Below, in pieces: positions 1 to 8,942 of a stretch of DNA of 64,000 nt. The notes under the pieces are model-generated. The model had not been told where the DNA came from, did not search any database, and worked only from the letters and a program-made list of their open reading frames with translations. Position numbers and translations under genes: made by a program. This DNA is from Rufibacter ruber (GTDB lineage: Bacteria > Bacteroidota > Bacteroidia > Cytophagales > Hymenobacteraceae): positions 42,731 through 106,730 of the forward strand of contig NZ_LRMM01000011.1 of the NCBI RefSeq assembly GCF_001647275.1, given 5' to 3'. Within the stretch, counting starts at the first letter, position 1. Every line of letters starts with the position of its first letter.

Positions 1-2
1 GT

Positions 3-398
3 AAATCTGTCCTGTTTCAAGACCCCACTATCACTATCTCTTTTGATGATTCCTCCCAATGTGTGTATGCCGACTGGACAGGGTTTCAAACACTTCGTTC
101 TGTGCAGGAGGGCTGTGAGCGGATCTTAGAGGCCATGGTGCAGCACGGGAGCCATAAGGTCTTAAATGACAACACCAATGTAGAAGGAATTTGGTCCAGT
201 GCGGCAGAATGGGTAGGGTCAGATTGGTTTCCGCGCATGAAACAGGCGGGAATGACCGCCTTTGCCTGGGTGTACTCGCCCAGCATGTTCAGCCGGCTCT
301 CCACAGACAAGTCTTTGCGCTTTACCTATGACACCCGCGGCATTGAGGTGTTTGATGATATTGATGCTGCCACCAAATGGCTGAGAAGCCTGGACTAG
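3..398 (+). CDS. STAS/SEC14-like domain protein (5' partial)
   Basis: The reading frame is open from the window edge, so the start codon lies upstream and only about the last 131 codons are present. The protein has the look of the small single-domain STAS/SEC14-like proteins common in Cytophagales: a beta-strand start rich in Asp/Tyr/Trp, a central LNDNTNVEGIW segment, then EWFPRM-like and AWVYSP segments and an FDDIDAATKWL helix at the end. Those proteins are of unknown function; regulation through a SpoIIAA-like fold is a guess from the fold only. A GTG at 63 could be read as a start but would cut off the first strand. A strong terminator follows. Confidence 0.6.
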   Translation, partial: KSVLFQDPTITISFDDSSQCVYADWTGFQTLRSVQEGCERILEAMVQHGSHKVLNDNTNVEGIWSSAAEWVGSDWFPRMKQAGMTAFAWVYSPSMFSRLSTDKSLRFTYDTRGIEVFDDIDAATKWLRSLD

Positions 399-432
399 GC
401 TACGCACAGAAGCAGCTATAGAACGCATACCT

Positions 433-486
433 GCCAAAAACAGAAAGCCCCGTTAGATTGCTCTAACGGGGCTTTCTGTTTTTGGC
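433..486. terminator. Bidirectional intrinsic terminator
   Basis: A perfect 25-bp stem (433-457 with 462-486) around a TTGC loop, with a GC-rich core of AAGCCCCGTTAGA. T-runs on both sides make it usable by the upstream plus-strand gene and the convergent frr. Its 3' T-run is at the same time the first arm of the palindrome at 479-512. Confidence 0.85.
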
Positions 487-512
487 CTGTTTTCTGAAAA
501 ACAGGCCAAAAA
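479..512. repeat. REP-like palindrome 1
   Basis: 15-bp stem TTTTTGGCCTGTTTT (479-493) and its exact complement (498-512) around a CTGA loop. It ends 8 nt beyond the frr stop codon. First member of the dispersed family described in the findings. Confidence 0.85.
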
Positions 513-520
513 CGTAAGGG

Positions 521-1084
521 TTAGATGGTCATGATCTCAGCTTCTTTCTTGGTGAGAAGCTCGTCAATTTTCACAATATAAGCATCTGTCAATTTCTGCA
601 CCTTGCCTTCTGCGTCTTTCACGGCGTCTTCTGAGGTGCCTTCTTTCTGAAGCTTACGGAGGTCATCATTCACATCTTTCCGGATGTTCCGGATTCTGAT
701 CTTGCCGCTCTCAGTCTCGTTCTTGGCCTGTTTCACCAGTTCGCGTCTGCGTTCTTCGGTCAGGGCAGGAATGTTCAGACGTACGCCTTCGGCATCTTGC
801 TGCGGGTTAAGCCCTAGGTCACTGTTTTTGATCGCTTTGGCCACTTCAGAAATCATGTTCTTCTCCCAAGGCTTGATCATGAGGGTGCGGGCGTCTGGCG
901 TGGTGACGTTGGCAACCTGCGAGATGGGGGTAGGGGTGCCGTAGTAATCTACCCGCAGGTGCTCCACCATGGCCGGTGAAGCTTTCCCGGCTCTGATTTT
1001 TGTTAATTCTACGCTTGTATGCTGTACCGCCTTCTGCATAGATTCTTCGGCTTCGCTCAAGTAAAAATTAATTTCTTCGGTCAT
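521..1084 (-). CDS. frr: Ribosome recycling factor
   Basis: 187 residues, the usual length for RRF. The protein starts with a helical segment (EEINFYLSEAEESMQKAVQHTSVELTKIRAGKASP), which carries the conserved RAGKA(S/R)P motif of the three-helix bundle, and later has TEERRRELVKQAK and RNIRKD, typical of the family. RRF splits post-termination ribosomes together with EF-G, whose gene fusA lies at 19.7 kb in this window. It lies 108 nt downstream of pyrH on the same strand, the common pyrH-frr order, so cotranscription is likely. The 3' end abuts palindrome 1 and the bidirectional terminator. Confidence 0.97.
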   Translation of the reverse strand: MTEEINFYLSEAEESMQKAVQHTSVELTKIRAGKASPAMVEHLRVDYYGTPTPISQVANVTTPDARTLMIKPWEKNMISEVAKAIKNSDLGLNPQQDAEGVRLNIPALTEERRRELVKQAKNETESGKIRIRNIRKDVNDDLRKLQKEGTSEDAVKDAEGKVQKLTDAYIVKIDELLTKKEAEIMTI

Positions 1085-1192
1085 GTTGTTCTTCGGTTAG
1101 AAAGATATGCTGTGTATGGCCGCCCCAGCGTAAGCCAATGGGCGGCGCTAATTTCTGATTTTATTCTGTAAATTCCATTGCCTGGGGCTTGG

Positions 1193-1900
1193 TTACATAG
1201 ACACCAGGGTGCCTACTTTTTCCCCGTCCAGCAATCTGGCCAGGTTGCCGGGCTTGTTGATGTCAAAGACCACTATGGGCAGGTTGTTCTCTTTGCAGAG
1301 CGTGAAGGCGGTCATGTCCATCACGTTGAGGCCTTTTTCAAATACTTCTTCAAAGGTAATGTCTACGTAACGGGTGGCCGTGGGGTCTTTCTCTGGGTCT
1401 GCGGTGTAGATGCCGTCAACGCGGGTGCCTTTTAGCACCACATCTGCCTCTATCTCAATGGCGCGCAGGGAGGCGGCTGAGTCTGTGGTGAAGTATGGGC
1501 TGCCAATGCCGGCCCCAAAAATTACTACGCGGCCTTTCTCCAGGTGGCGCATGGCCCGGCGCCGTATGTACGGCTCGCAGACCTGCTGAATATTGATGCC
1601 TGAGAGCAGGCGGGTAAACACACCGGCTTTCTCCAGGGCGCTTTGCAACGCCATGCTGTTGATAACGGTGGCCAGCATGCCCATGTAGTCCCCTTGCACG
1701 CGGTCTAACCCTACAGACTCGGCTTGTACGCCCCTGAAAATATTTCCGCCCCCAATCACCACAGCTACTTGTACCCCAAGGTCTACGGCAGTTTTAATCT
1801 CCTGGGCATATTGCACCAGCATATTGGTGTCAATGCCGTACTGCTGTTCGCCCATCAGGGACTCTCCGCTGAGCTTCAATAGAATTCGTTTGAATCGCAT
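1193..1900 (-). CDS. pyrH: UMP kinase
   Basis: 235 residues, full length for bacterial UMP kinase of the amino-acid-kinase fold. Visible signatures are [10 protein letters not shown] at the N-terminus (phosphate binding), [10 protein letters not shown], and the [21 protein letters not shown] segment near two thirds. It phosphorylates UMP to UDP with ATP in pyrimidine nucleotide synthesis. It precedes frr on the minus strand. The biotin-carrier gene upstream is on the same strand but separated by 83 nt holding palindrome 2. Confidence 0.97.
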   Translation of the reverse strand: MRFKRILLKLSGESLMGEQQYGIDTNMLVQYAQEIKTAVDLGVQVAVVIGGGNIFRGVQAESVGLDRVQGDYMGMLATVINSMALQSALEKAGVFTRLLSGINIQQVCEPYIRRRAMRHLEKGRVVIFGAGIGSPYFTTDSAASLRAIEIEADVVLKGTRVDGIYTADPEKDPTATRYVDITFEEVFEKGLNVMDMTAFTLCKENNLPIVVFDINKPGNLARLLDGEKVGTLVSM

Positions 1901-1939
1901 GCTTCTTATAAGTAGAATAGTTAGTGACGCCTGTATACG

Positions 1940-1973
1940 TTTTGGGCCTGTTTTCTGAAAAACAGGCCCAAAA
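1940..1973. repeat. REP-like palindrome 2
   Basis: Stem TTTTGGGCCTGTTTT (1940-1954) with its exact complement (1959-1973), loop CTGA. The extra G in the left arm is matched by an extra C in the right arm. It lies 10 nt after the stop of the biotin-carrier gene (minus strand). Confidence 0.85.
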
Positions 1974-1983
1974 CAGGTTTTAT

Positions 1984-2478
1984 CTAAAATACAACCAGTA
2001 CCTGGTTCTTCTCCACGTTCTGTTTCACGCTTACTTTCACCTCGCTCACCACGCCGTCACCAGGTGATTTGATGATGTTTTCCATCTTCATGGCCTCCAG
2101 AATGAGAACTGGGTCTCCTTTCTTCACCTCCTGCCCCGGCGTTACCTTGATGTCCAGAATCAGCCCCGGCATAGGGGCTTTGATGTCATTGAGCTTTTGG
2201 CTCAGGGCCTGCCCCATGCCCAGGCTTTCCAGCAACAGGTCCATGCGGTCTTGCACCTGCAGGGTGTGCACGTTGCCGTTGATTTTTATTTGGAAGGTCT
2301 TGGTGTCTGGCTCGGTCTCCAGCAGCTCTGCCGTGTAAGACTTGCCGTCTTTGATTATATGGAAAGAGGTGGCGTTGAGCGGGAGCAGATCCCAGGTAAA
2401 AGGGGCGTTATTGAGAAGAATCTGGTTTTTCTCAACCACAACTTGCCACGTTTTCGTAGCTGATTTTACCTGTAGCAT
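1984..2478 (-). CDS. Biotin/lipoyl carrier protein (acyl-CoA carboxylase BCCP-like)
   Basis: 164 residues. The C-terminal 65 residues are a biotinyl domain with [10 protein letters not shown] and the EAMKMEN motif; Lys131 is the predicted biotinylated residue. The N-terminal 95 residues resemble the linker domain of standalone carrier subunits of propionyl/methylmalonyl-type carboxylases in Bacteroidota, rather than the Pro/Ala-rich linker of AccB. It would shuttle carboxybiotin between carboxylase and carboxyltransferase subunits, none of which are in the window. The partner enzyme is therefore unknown. Divergent from the aminopeptidase gene. Confidence 0.85.
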   Translation of the reverse strand: MLQVKSATKTWQVVVEKNQILLNNAPFTWDLLPLNATSFHIIKDGKSYTAELLETEPDTKTFQIKINGNVHTLQVQDRMDLLLESLGMGQALSQKLNDIKAPMPGLILDIKVTPGQEVKKGDPVLILEAMKMENIIKSPGDGVVSEVKVSVKQNVEKNQVLVVF

Positions 2479-2540
2479 GTAGAGCAGCGTTTAAGAGCGT
2501 GTATACGGTAAGTTTAGAATAAATTCTCAACTTGAGTCCT

Positions 2541-2548
2541 CAAAGTTA
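2541..2548 (-). promoter_or_regulatory. Candidate -7 element for the biotin-carrier gene
   Basis: Read on the minus strand this is TAACTTTG, an exact match to the Bacteroidota -7 consensus TAnnTTTG, 63 nt before the start codon. No clear TTTG is seen at -33, so the call rests on one element. Confidence 0.45.
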
Positions 2549-2560
2549 ATAAATCCTTGC

Positions 2561-5083
2561 ATGAATCACATTGTTTCCCGCGCCTTCTTGTATATGACCG
2601 CAGCAGGGCTGCTGGCGGGTTGTGCCGCCAAACGCCCTGTAAACACCTCTGTTGCCGCTGAACCCGTAGCCACCAAGGTTGATTCTGCGGCTTTGGCTCC
2701 CGCCCCTGTCACCAGCCAGGGGCCTTATAATCCTGCGGCTGAGCGCCTGATGGATCTGCTGCACACGCGGCTCAACGTAAGGTTTGACTGGGGGAAACAG
2801 CACCTGCTGGGGGAGGCCACCCTCACCCTTAAGCCGTATTTCTATCCGCAGGAAAAAATTGTGCTGGATGCCAAAGGGTTTGACCTTCATAAGGTGACAC
2901 TGCAAAAAGGAAAACAGGAGGTGCCCTTGGCCTATGACTATGACCGCTACCAACTCACCCTCAAGCTGGATAAGGCCTATACCCGTAAAGACACTTTGCA
3001 AATCTTTATCTCCTACACGGCTAAGCCCAATGAACTGAAGGTGAAAGGAAGTGAGGCCATTCTGGCAGATAAGGGCCTGTACTTCATCAACCCCACGGGG
3101 AAAGAGGAAGACCTGCCCCAGCAAATCTGGACGCAGGGGGAGACCGAGGCTAACTCTGCCTGGTTCCCCACCATTGACAAACCCAATGAGCGCATGACGC
3201 AGGAGATCATCATGACTGTAGAAGACCGGTTTAAGACGCTTTCAAACGGGGTGCTGGTATCATCTAGAAAAGGAGCCAACGGCCTGCGCACAGACCATTG
3301 GCGAATGAACCAGCCGCATGCGCCTTACCTGGCCATGATGGCTATTGGTGAATTTACGGTGGTGAAAGACAAATGGCGGGACAAGGAGGTTACCTATTGG
3401 GTAGAGCCTGAGTATGCGGCTACGGCCAAAGCTACCTTTGGCCGCACCCCTGCCATGATGGAATTCTTCTCCCAGAAGCTGGGCGTGCCCTTTGTCTGGG
3501 ACAAGTACGCGCAGGTGGTGGTACGTAATTTTGTGTCAGGGGCCATGGAAAACACCACAGCCTCCACGTTTATGGAGTCTGTGCAGCAAGACCGCCGGGA
3601 ACTGCTAGACAAGAACTGGGACCATATCATTGCCCATGAGCTTTTCCACCAGTGGTTTGGTGATCTGGTGACCACTGAATCCTGGGCCAACCTGCCCCTG
3701 AATGAGTCCTTTGCAGATTACTCAGAATACCTGTGGGCGGAGCACCAGTACGGGGCAGATGAAGCCGCTCTCACGCACAGAGAGGCATTGCTGGAATATT
3801 TAGGCGAAGCCAGAACCAAGCAGGAGCCGTTGATCCGGTACCGGTACCTGGACAAGGAAGATATGTTTGACAGTCATTCATACGCCAAAGGCGGGAGGGT
3901 GCTGCACATGCTCCGGAAATTGGTTGGGGAGGAGGCTTTTTTCCAGTCTCTCAATTATTACCTGGTCCGGAACAAGTTCAGTCCGGTAGAGATAGATGAA
4001 CTGCGCTTGGCGTTTGAGGAAGTAACCGGGAAAGACCTCAGGCCATTCTTTCAGCAATGGTTCCTCACCCCGGGGCATCCGGTGCTGAGCATCAGCCATT
4101 CTTTCCAGGACCAGTCCCTGACACTGCACGTGAATCAGACACAGGACACTGTGCAGACAACCGTCTACAACTTTCCTTTGACGGTTGCTATCTATCATAA
4201 AGGGGGGAAGCAGGAGTGGCAGGTTGAGGTCACAAAGACAAACCAGAGCTTCAGTTTTCCATTGGCCCATACCCCAGAAGCGGTAGTGGTAGACCCAGAG
4301 CAAACGTTGTTGGCAGATATACAACATAAGCAGACAATCTCAGAATGGGCAAACCAGTTCCAGTACAGCACGGCCTTTGCTGCAAAGGCAACTGCGCTGG
4401 ACCATCTACGGGACACTACCGGGCTGGGGCTGCAGGAAGCTATTATGAAAGCCGTGCAAGATCCATTCTGGAAAATTAGAGCCACAGGACTAGAGCTCTT
4501 GGTAAGCACTCCTCTAATGGAATCTCCAGAAGTGCAGGGGCAACTGCAGATGCTGGCGGCCAAAGACCCTAACAGTTCAGTAAGGGCCACGGCTACTTAC
4601 GTATTGGGGACATTGACAGGGCTCCCGAAAGAGATTATTGAAGTAGGGCTGCAAGACAGTTCCTACCAGGTAAACGCTGCCGCCATTTTCTCATGGGCCA
4701 GGGGCAAGCATGATCTGCAGCGCCTGACTTCATTTTTAAACCTGAAAAACCCAGACATAGTAAATGCGGTAGCCGCAGCTTTTACAGATTCTCAGGAGAA
4801 CCAGATGTACGATTGGTACCTGCGGCAGGCCAGGAGACTGCGTAGCGGGGACCTGTATTACTTCATACAGAGCTTTGGCGCCTTCCTGATGAAAAAAAAT
4901 ATTGATGAGCAGGAGAGGGGTTGGCAGGCTTTGGTAAACATAGTGGAACGGGAAAATATGCCAGTGGTCAAACAGTCAGCGTTTCAAATGCTTACACTCA
5001 TGGCAGAGACAGAAGAACGTAAAGAAACAGTGGCAAAACTGCAGGCACAGGATGAGAAATTGAGGGACAACGAAGGGCTATAA
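2561..5083 (+). CDS. M1 family metalloaminopeptidase lipoprotein
   Basis: 840 residues. The N-terminus is a lipoprotein signal peptide ending in LLAGC (Cys21), so the enzyme is probably anchored in the cell envelope. The M1 core shows the GAMEN substrate-binding motif at 327-331, the zinc motif HELFH at 359-363 and the third zinc ligand Glu382 in NESFADY. All catalytic residues are present. The last 300 residues are helical and look like HEAT-type repeats, as in the C-terminal domain of leukotriene-A4-hydrolase-like M1 enzymes. It should remove N-terminal amino acids from peptides outside the inner membrane. Stands alone, with the tRNA-Tyr promoter just downstream. Confidence 0.93.
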   Translation: MNHIVSRAFLYMTAAGLLAGCAAKRPVNTSVAAEPVATKVDSAALAPAPVTSQGPYNPAAERLMDLLHTRLNVRFDWGKQHLLGEATLTLKPYFYPQEKIVLDAKGFDLHKVTLQKGKQEVPLAYDYDRYQLTLKLDKAYTRKDTLQIFISYTAKPNELKVKGSEAILADKGLYFINPTGKEEDLPQQIWTQGETEANSAWFPTIDKPNERMTQEIIMTVEDRFKTLSNGVLVSSRKGANGLRTDHWRMNQPHAPYLAMMAIGEFTVVKDKWRDKEVTYWVEPEYAATAKATFGRTPAMMEFFSQKLGVPFVWDKYAQVVVRNFVSGAMENTTASTFMESVQQDRRELLDKNWDHIIAHELFHQWFGDLVTTESWANLPLNESFADYSEYLWAEHQYGADEAALTHREALLEYLGEARTKQEPLIRYRYLDKEDMFDSHSYAKGGRVLHMLRKLVGEEAFFQSLNYYLVRNKFSPVEIDELRLAFEEVTGKDLRPFFQQWFLTPGHPVLSISHSFQDQSLTLHVNQTQDTVQTTVYNFPLTVAIYHKGGKQEWQVEVTKTNQSFSFPLAHTPEAVVVDPEQTLLADIQHKQTISEWANQFQYSTAFAAKATALDHLRDTTGLGLQEAIMKAVQDPFWKIRATGLELLVSTPLMESPEVQGQLQMLAAKDPNSSVRATATYVLGTLTGLPKEIIEVGLQDSSYQVNAAAIFSWARGKHDLQRLTSFLNLKNPDIVNAVAAAFTDSQENQMYDWYLRQARRLRSGDLYYFIQSFGAFLMKKNIDEQERGWQALVNIVERENMPVVKQSAFQMLTLMAETEERKETVAKLQAQDEKLRDNEGL

Positions 5084-5115
5084 ATGATTGGCCTGAAAAA
5101 ATATTTGCAGAAATA

Positions 5116-5146
5116 TTTGACACGAAAGAAAAAGCATCTAATTTTG
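5116..5146 (+). promoter_or_regulatory. Promoter of the tRNA-Tyr/Gly/Thr-tuf unit
   Basis: TTTG at 5116-5119 and TAATTTTG at 5139-5146, separated by 19 nt: an exact match to the Bacteroidota -33/-7 pattern. It lies about 60 nt upstream of tRNA-Tyr with no gene in between. Confidence 0.75.
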
Positions 5147-5206
5147 CAGCTCCTAAGAACGAAAACGGCAACGGAAAACGGTTTTAGGGTTCTTTGAAAG
5201 AAGAAT

Positions 5207-5289
5207 GGGGAGATTCCAGAGTGGCCAAATGGGACGGACTGTAACTCCGTTAGCGTAAGCTTTCGAAGGTTCGAATCCTTCTCTCCCCA
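5207..5289 (+). tRNA. tRNA-Tyr (GTA)
   Basis: Acceptor stem GGGGAGA pairs with TCTCCCC; anticodon loop CTGTAAC gives anticodon GTA; T arm GAAGG-TTCGAAT-CCTTC. The 83-nt length with a long variable arm (about TAGCGTAAGCTTTC) is as expected for class II tRNA-Tyr. No encoded CCA end. Confidence 0.96.
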
Positions 5290-5363
5290 CACCAACACCG
5301 GTCAGAAATCAGAATAAGGTTACAGGTTATTCAAAGTGAAATTTCTGATCTTTTAGTAAACAA

Positions 5364-5436
5364 GCGGGAGTAGCTCAGTTGGTAGAGCGACAGCCTTCCA
5401 AGCTGTAGGTCGCGGGTTCGAACCTCGTCTCCCGCT
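5364..5436 (+). tRNA. tRNA-Gly (TCC)
   Basis: Acceptor GCGGGAG pairs with CTCCCGC; anticodon stem ACAGC/GCTGT with loop CTTCCAA gives anticodon TCC; the T loop is GTTCGAA. No encoded CCA. Second tRNA of the three-tRNA leader of tuf. Confidence 0.96.
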
Positions 5437-5483
5437 CTTTTTTAAAAGTGTATGATGCAGCGCAAGCTGCATCATTTCATTAT

Positions 5484-5555
5484 GCCGACGTAGCTCAGGG
5501 GTAGAGTACTTCCTTGGTAAGGAAGGGGTCGTGGGTTCAATTCCCATCGTTGGCT
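5484..5555 (+). tRNA. tRNA-Thr (GGT)
   Basis: Acceptor GCCGACG pairs with CGTTGGC (one G-T); anticodon stem CTTCC/GGAAG with loop TTGGTAA gives anticodon GGT; T loop GTTCAAT. It ends 58 nt before tuf, so tuf mRNA is probably released by tRNA processing. Confidence 0.96.
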
Positions 5556-5613
5556 CGAACGGGTGTGTTTTGATAGAGCGCACTATTCAACGAAGAACTA
5601 AATACTATCTAAA

Positions 5614-6800
5614 ATGGCTAAAGAACAATTTGATCGCTCCAAACCGCACGTAAACATCGGTACGATTGGGCACGTTGACCACGGTAAGACAACCTTGACT
5701 GCTGCTATTACTCAGGTTTTAGCGAGTAAAGGTCTAGCCGCAAAAAGAGATTTCTCTTCTATTGACAACGCTCCAGAAGAAAAAGAGCGTGGTATTACAA
5801 TTAACACCTCTCACGTAGAGTATGCTACTGAGAACCGTCACTACGCGCACGTTGACTGCCCAGGTCACGCTGACTACGTGAAAAACATGGTGACTGGTGC
5901 TGCTCAGATGGACGGTGCTATCCTGGTAGTTGCTGCTACTGATGGTCCAATGCCACAAACACGTGAGCACATCCTTTTGGCTCGTCAGGTAGGTGTTCCT
6001 GCCCTTGTTGTGTTCATGAACAAAGTGGACATGGTAGACGATCCAGAGTTATTAGAGCTAGTTGAAATGGAAATCAGAGAGCTTCTTTCTTTCTATGATT
6101 TGACGGCGATAACATTCCAGTGATTCAAGGTTCAGCTCTTGGTGGCTTGAACGGAGATGAGAAGTGGGTGAAAACTATTGAAGAATTGATGGCAGCTGTT
6201 GATAGCTACATTCCAATTCCTGCTCGTTTAACTGATCTTCCTTTCTTGATGCCAGTTGAAGACGTGTTCTCAATCACTGGTCGTGGTACAGTTGCCACTG
6301 GCCGTATTGAGCGTGGTATCATCAACTCTGGTGAGCAAGTAGATATCTTGGGTATGGGTGCTGAAGGCTTGAAGTCTACAGTAACTGGTGTTGAGATGTT
6401 CCGTAAGATCCTTGACAGAGGTGAAGCTGGTGACAACGTAGGTCTGTTGTTACGTGGTATTGAGAAAACTGATATCCGCAGAGGTATGGTTATCTGCAAG
6501 CCAGGTTCAGTAACTCCTCATCAAAAATTCAAAGCTGAGGTTTACGTTCTTTCTAAAGAAGAAGGTGGACGTCACACTCCATTCTTCAACAACTATCGTC
6601 CTCAGTTCTATTTAAGAACTACAGACGTAACTGGCGTGATTACTCTGCCAGAAGGTGTTGAAATGGTGATGCCTGGTGATAACATCACTATCACTGTTGA
6701 ATTGATCAACAAAGTAGCGATGGAGAAAGGTCTGCGTTTCGCTATCCGTGAGGGTGGTAGAACTGTAGGTGCCGGTCAGGTAACTGAAATCCTTGACTAA
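5614..6800 (+). pseudogene. tuf: Elongation factor Tu, broken by a one-base frameshift
   Basis: Two overlapping frames (5614-6123 and 6120-6800) together make a complete EF-Tu. The first carries GHVDHGKT (residues 19-26), [13 protein letters not shown] and NKVD. The second starts in domain I at IQGSALGG and runs through domains II and III to the end. The frames meet at 6099-6101, where TATGATTTGACGGCGAT should read GATTTTGACGGC (Asp-Phe-Asp-Gly): one T is missing from a T-run. Restoring it gives 395 residues, the normal length. EF-Tu is essential and brings aminoacyl-tRNA to the ribosome. So this is either a sequencing or assembly error, or a second tuf exists elsewhere. As written, translation stops shortly after the G4 motif. 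Confidence 0.92.
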
Positions 6801-6814
6801 TTTCAAAAAAAATG

Positions 6815-6854
6815 AGTCCGCTCTGCTGTTGAAGTGGGGCGGACTTGTTTTTTT
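6815..6854 (+). terminator. Terminator after tuf
   Basis: AGTCCGC (6815-6821) pairs with GCGGACT (6839-6845), followed by TGTTTTTTT. The T-run and the end of the stem also contain the -33 element of the next promoter. Confidence 0.7.
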
Positions 6855-6875
6855 AGAAAAAGAATACTACATTTG
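6845..6875 (+). promoter_or_regulatory. Promoter of the tRNA-Trp-secE-nusG-rpl-rpoBC unit
   Basis: TTG at 6845-6847, 20 nt, then TACATTTG at 6868-6875, a good match to the Bacteroidota promoter. It overlaps the tuf terminator, so termination and re-initiation are packed into about 60 nt. Confidence 0.7.
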
Positions 6876-6908
6876 CACTCCATTTGAATGAATGGCGTGC
6901 ATTTTTTT

Positions 6909-6981
6909 ACGGGAGTAGCTCAATTGGTAGAGTAGTGGTCTCCAAAACCATTGGTTGTAGGTTCGAGTCCTACCTCCCGTG
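6909..6981 (+). tRNA. tRNA-Trp (CCA)
   Basis: Acceptor ACGGGAG pairs with CTCCCGT; anticodon loop CTCCAAA gives anticodon CCA; T arm GTAGG-TTCGAGT-CCTAC. It sits 23 nt upstream of secE, the tRNA-Trp-secE-nusG order seen in many bacteria. Confidence 0.96.
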
Positions 6982-7004
6982 CAATAGAAGTAAATAGAAT
7001 CACA

Positions 7005-7196
7005 ATGGGAAAGTTGACGAAATTCTTCAATGACACAGTAGAGGAGATGCGGAACAAAGTATCTTGGCCTACCTACGCAGAGCTTCAAAAAAGCTCTATT
7101 TTAGTGTTGGTAGGGTCTGTTGTGTTTGCAGTCATTGTGGGTGCTATGGACTTTGTTTACGACTCCACCCTGGAATGGTTTTATAACCAATTCTAA
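7005..7196 (+). CDS. secE: Preprotein translocase subunit SecE
   Basis: 63 residues, the short single-span form. An amphipathic N-terminal helix with EEMRNKVSWPTYAELQKSS (the conserved SWPT motif) is followed by one membrane segment, ILVLVGSVVFAVIVGAMDFVY. It clamps SecY in the SecYEG channel; secY is at 31.3 kb and secA at 59.3 kb in this window. The ATG at 7005 is chosen because an upstream in-frame GTG/ATG extension would run into tRNA-Trp. Confidence 0.95.
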   Translation: MGKLTKFFNDTVEEMRNKVSWPTYAELQKSSILVLVGSVVFAVIVGAMDFVYDSTLEWFYNQF

Positions 7197-7214
7197 AAAA
7201 GAAGAGCTGGAGAA

Positions 7215-7772
7215 ATGGCAGATTTAAAATGGTATGTAGTGCGCGCGGTTTCAGGACAAGAAAAGAAAGCAAAGTCTTATCTTGAAAATGAAGTAGCGCG
7301 TCACAATCTTACGGAGATGGTGCCTCAGGTGCTAATTCCGTCAGAGAAAGTTTATGAGATGCGTAACGGGAAAAAACGCGTGAGAGAACGCAGCTTTTTT
7401 CCCGGTTATGTATTAGTGCACGCTGATATTTCAAATGGTGAAGTAGAGCACCTGATCACTAGTACCCCAGGAGTTATAGGTTTTCTGGGGGCTAACGGTG
7501 GTAATGCCACTACAAAGCCCGTTCCTTTGAGGATGTCTGAAGTCAACCGCATCTTAGGTAAAGTTGACGAGACCTCTGAGGAAGTTGAGACTCTGGAGAC
7601 CCCGTTTATTGTGGGAGAGACAGTGAAGGTGATGGATGGCCCATTCAATGGTTTCTCTGGAACAGTAGAGGAAGTGTTTGAGGAGCGTCGCAAACTGAAC
7701 GTGATGGTGAAGATCTTCGGTAGAAATACACCGGTTGAACTGAACTACATGCAAGTAGAAAAGGAACAGTAG
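7215..7772 (+). CDS. nusG: Transcription termination/antitermination factor NusG
   Basis: 185 residues. The NGN domain starts with KWYVVRAVSGQEKKAKSYL and includes RSFFPGYVLV and TPGVIGFLG. The C-terminal KOW domain is GETVKVMDGPFNGFSGTVEEV. It binds RNA polymerase and links it to the ribosome through S10 (rpsJ at 21.8 kb). Eighteen nt after secE and 12 nt before rplK, in one unit. Confidence 0.97.
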   Translation: MADLKWYVVRAVSGQEKKAKSYLENEVARHNLTEMVPQVLIPSEKVYEMRNGKKRVRERSFFPGYVLVHADISNGEVEHLITSTPGVIGFLGANGGNATTKPVPLRMSEVNRILGKVDETSEEVETLETPFIVGETVKVMDGPFNGFSGTVEEVFEERRKLNVMVKIFGRNTPVELNYMQVEKEQ

Positions 7773-7784
7773 TAATAATTAATA

Positions 7785-8228
7785 ATGGCAAAAGAAATAA
7801 AAGGTTACCTGAAACTTCAGGTAAAGGGAGGCGCCGCGAATCCTGCACCGCCGATTGGACCTGCTCTTGGTTCTAAAGGTCTTAACATTATGGAGTTCTG
7901 CAAGCAATTTAATGCGAGAACCCAGGATAAGGCTGGCCAAGTTTGCCCAGTTTTGATTACGATCTATACAGATAAGTCGTTTGACTTTGTAATTAAGACT
8001 CCTCCAGCACCAGTTTTGTTGATGGATGCAGCAAAAATCAAAAACGGGTCAAAAGAGCCTAACCGTAACAAAGTTGGTTCTGTGACGTGGGATCAGATTC
8101 GCGAGATTGCTGAAATCAAAATGCCTGACTTGAACGCTTTCAAAGTGGAGTCAGCTATGAAATTGGTTGCGGGTACAGCGCGTAGCATGGGTATCACAGT
8201 TAAAGGCACTGCTCCCTGGAGTGAGTAA
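7785..8228 (+). CDS. rplK: 50S ribosomal protein L11
   Basis: 147 residues. The N-terminal segment [20 protein letters not shown] contains the Pro-rich hinge of L11; the C-terminal RNA-binding half includes [10 protein letters not shown]. Part of the GTPase-associated centre together with L10 and L7/L12 encoded downstream. Confidence 0.97.
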   Translation: MAKEIKGYLKLQVKGGAANPAPPIGPALGSKGLNIMEFCKQFNARTQDKAGQVCPVLITIYTDKSFDFVIKTPPAPVLLMDAAKIKNGSKEPNRNKVGSVTWDQIREIAEIKMPDLNAFKVESAMKLVAGTARSMGITVKGTAPWSE

Positions 8229-8240
8229 TTAAAAAAGCAA

Positions 8241-8930
8241 ATGGCTAGAATTTCTAAAAACAGAAAAGCAGTCTTAGCGAAGTACGACCCTAAAAAAGAG
8301 TATTCTTTGTTAGATGCAGCGGGTGTTGTGAAAGAGATTACCTTCACAAAGTTTGATGCCTCTGTTGACATTGATGTGCGCTTAGGAGTTGACCCACGTA
8401 AGGCTGATCAAATGGTGAGAGGTGTTGTGACACTTCCACATGGTACAGGTAAAGATGTTCGTGTATTAGTGCTTTGTACTCCTGACAAAGAGCAGGAAGC
8501 AAAAGATGCTGGTGCAGACTTCGTTGGTTTAGATGATTATATCCAGAAAATCGAAAAAGGATGGACTGATGTTGATGTAATTATCACGATGCCAGCGGTA
8601 ATGGCAAAAGTAGGTAGACTAGGAAGAATCTTAGGACCACGTAACTTGATGCCTAACCCTAAAGCTGGTACCGTAACTACTGACGTTGCCAAGGCGGTGA
8701 AAGAAGTAAAAGCTGGTAAGATTGACTTTAAAGTTGATAAAACCGGTATCATTCATACAAGCATTGGAAAAGTGTCTTTTGGACCAGATCAGATTGCAGC
8801 CAACGCGGCTGAGGTAATTGCTACCTTGAATCGTTTAAAGCCATCTTCAGCCAAAGGAACTTATATCAAGAGCGTCACATTGTCTAGTACAATGAGCCCT
8901 GGTGTGGTAGTTGACAAAAACTCAATCTAA
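8241..8930 (+). CDS. rplA: 50S ribosomal protein L1
   Basis: 229 residues, normal length. Signatures: [26 protein letters not shown] early and the RNA-binding [21 protein letters not shown] in the middle. Forms the L1 stalk; in other bacteria L1 represses its own operon. The gene follows rplK by 12 nt. Confidence 0.97.
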   Translation: MARISKNRKAVLAKYDPKKEYSLLDAAGVVKEITFTKFDASVDIDVRLGVDPRKADQMVRGVVTLPHGTGKDVRVLVLCTPDKEQEAKDAGADFVGLDDYIQKIEKGWTDVDVIITMPAVMAKVGRLGRILGPRNLMPNPKAGTVTTDVAKAVKEVKAGKIDFKVDKTGIIHTSIGKVSFGPDQIAANAAEVIATLNRLKPSSAKGTYIKSVTLSSTMSPGVVVDKNSI

Positions 8931-8942
8931 CGAGAAAAAGAG

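Noticed and set aside
5614..6800. Programmed frameshift in tuf
   Set aside because: No slippery heptamer followed by a stimulatory structure is seen at 6095-6105, EF-Tu genes are not known to use recoding, and the length is normal once one T is added. Error or pseudogene is simpler.
6951..7004. Longer secE beginning inside tRNA-Trp
   Set aside because: The added residues are encoded by tRNA sequence and the conserved SecE start matches the ATG at 7005.
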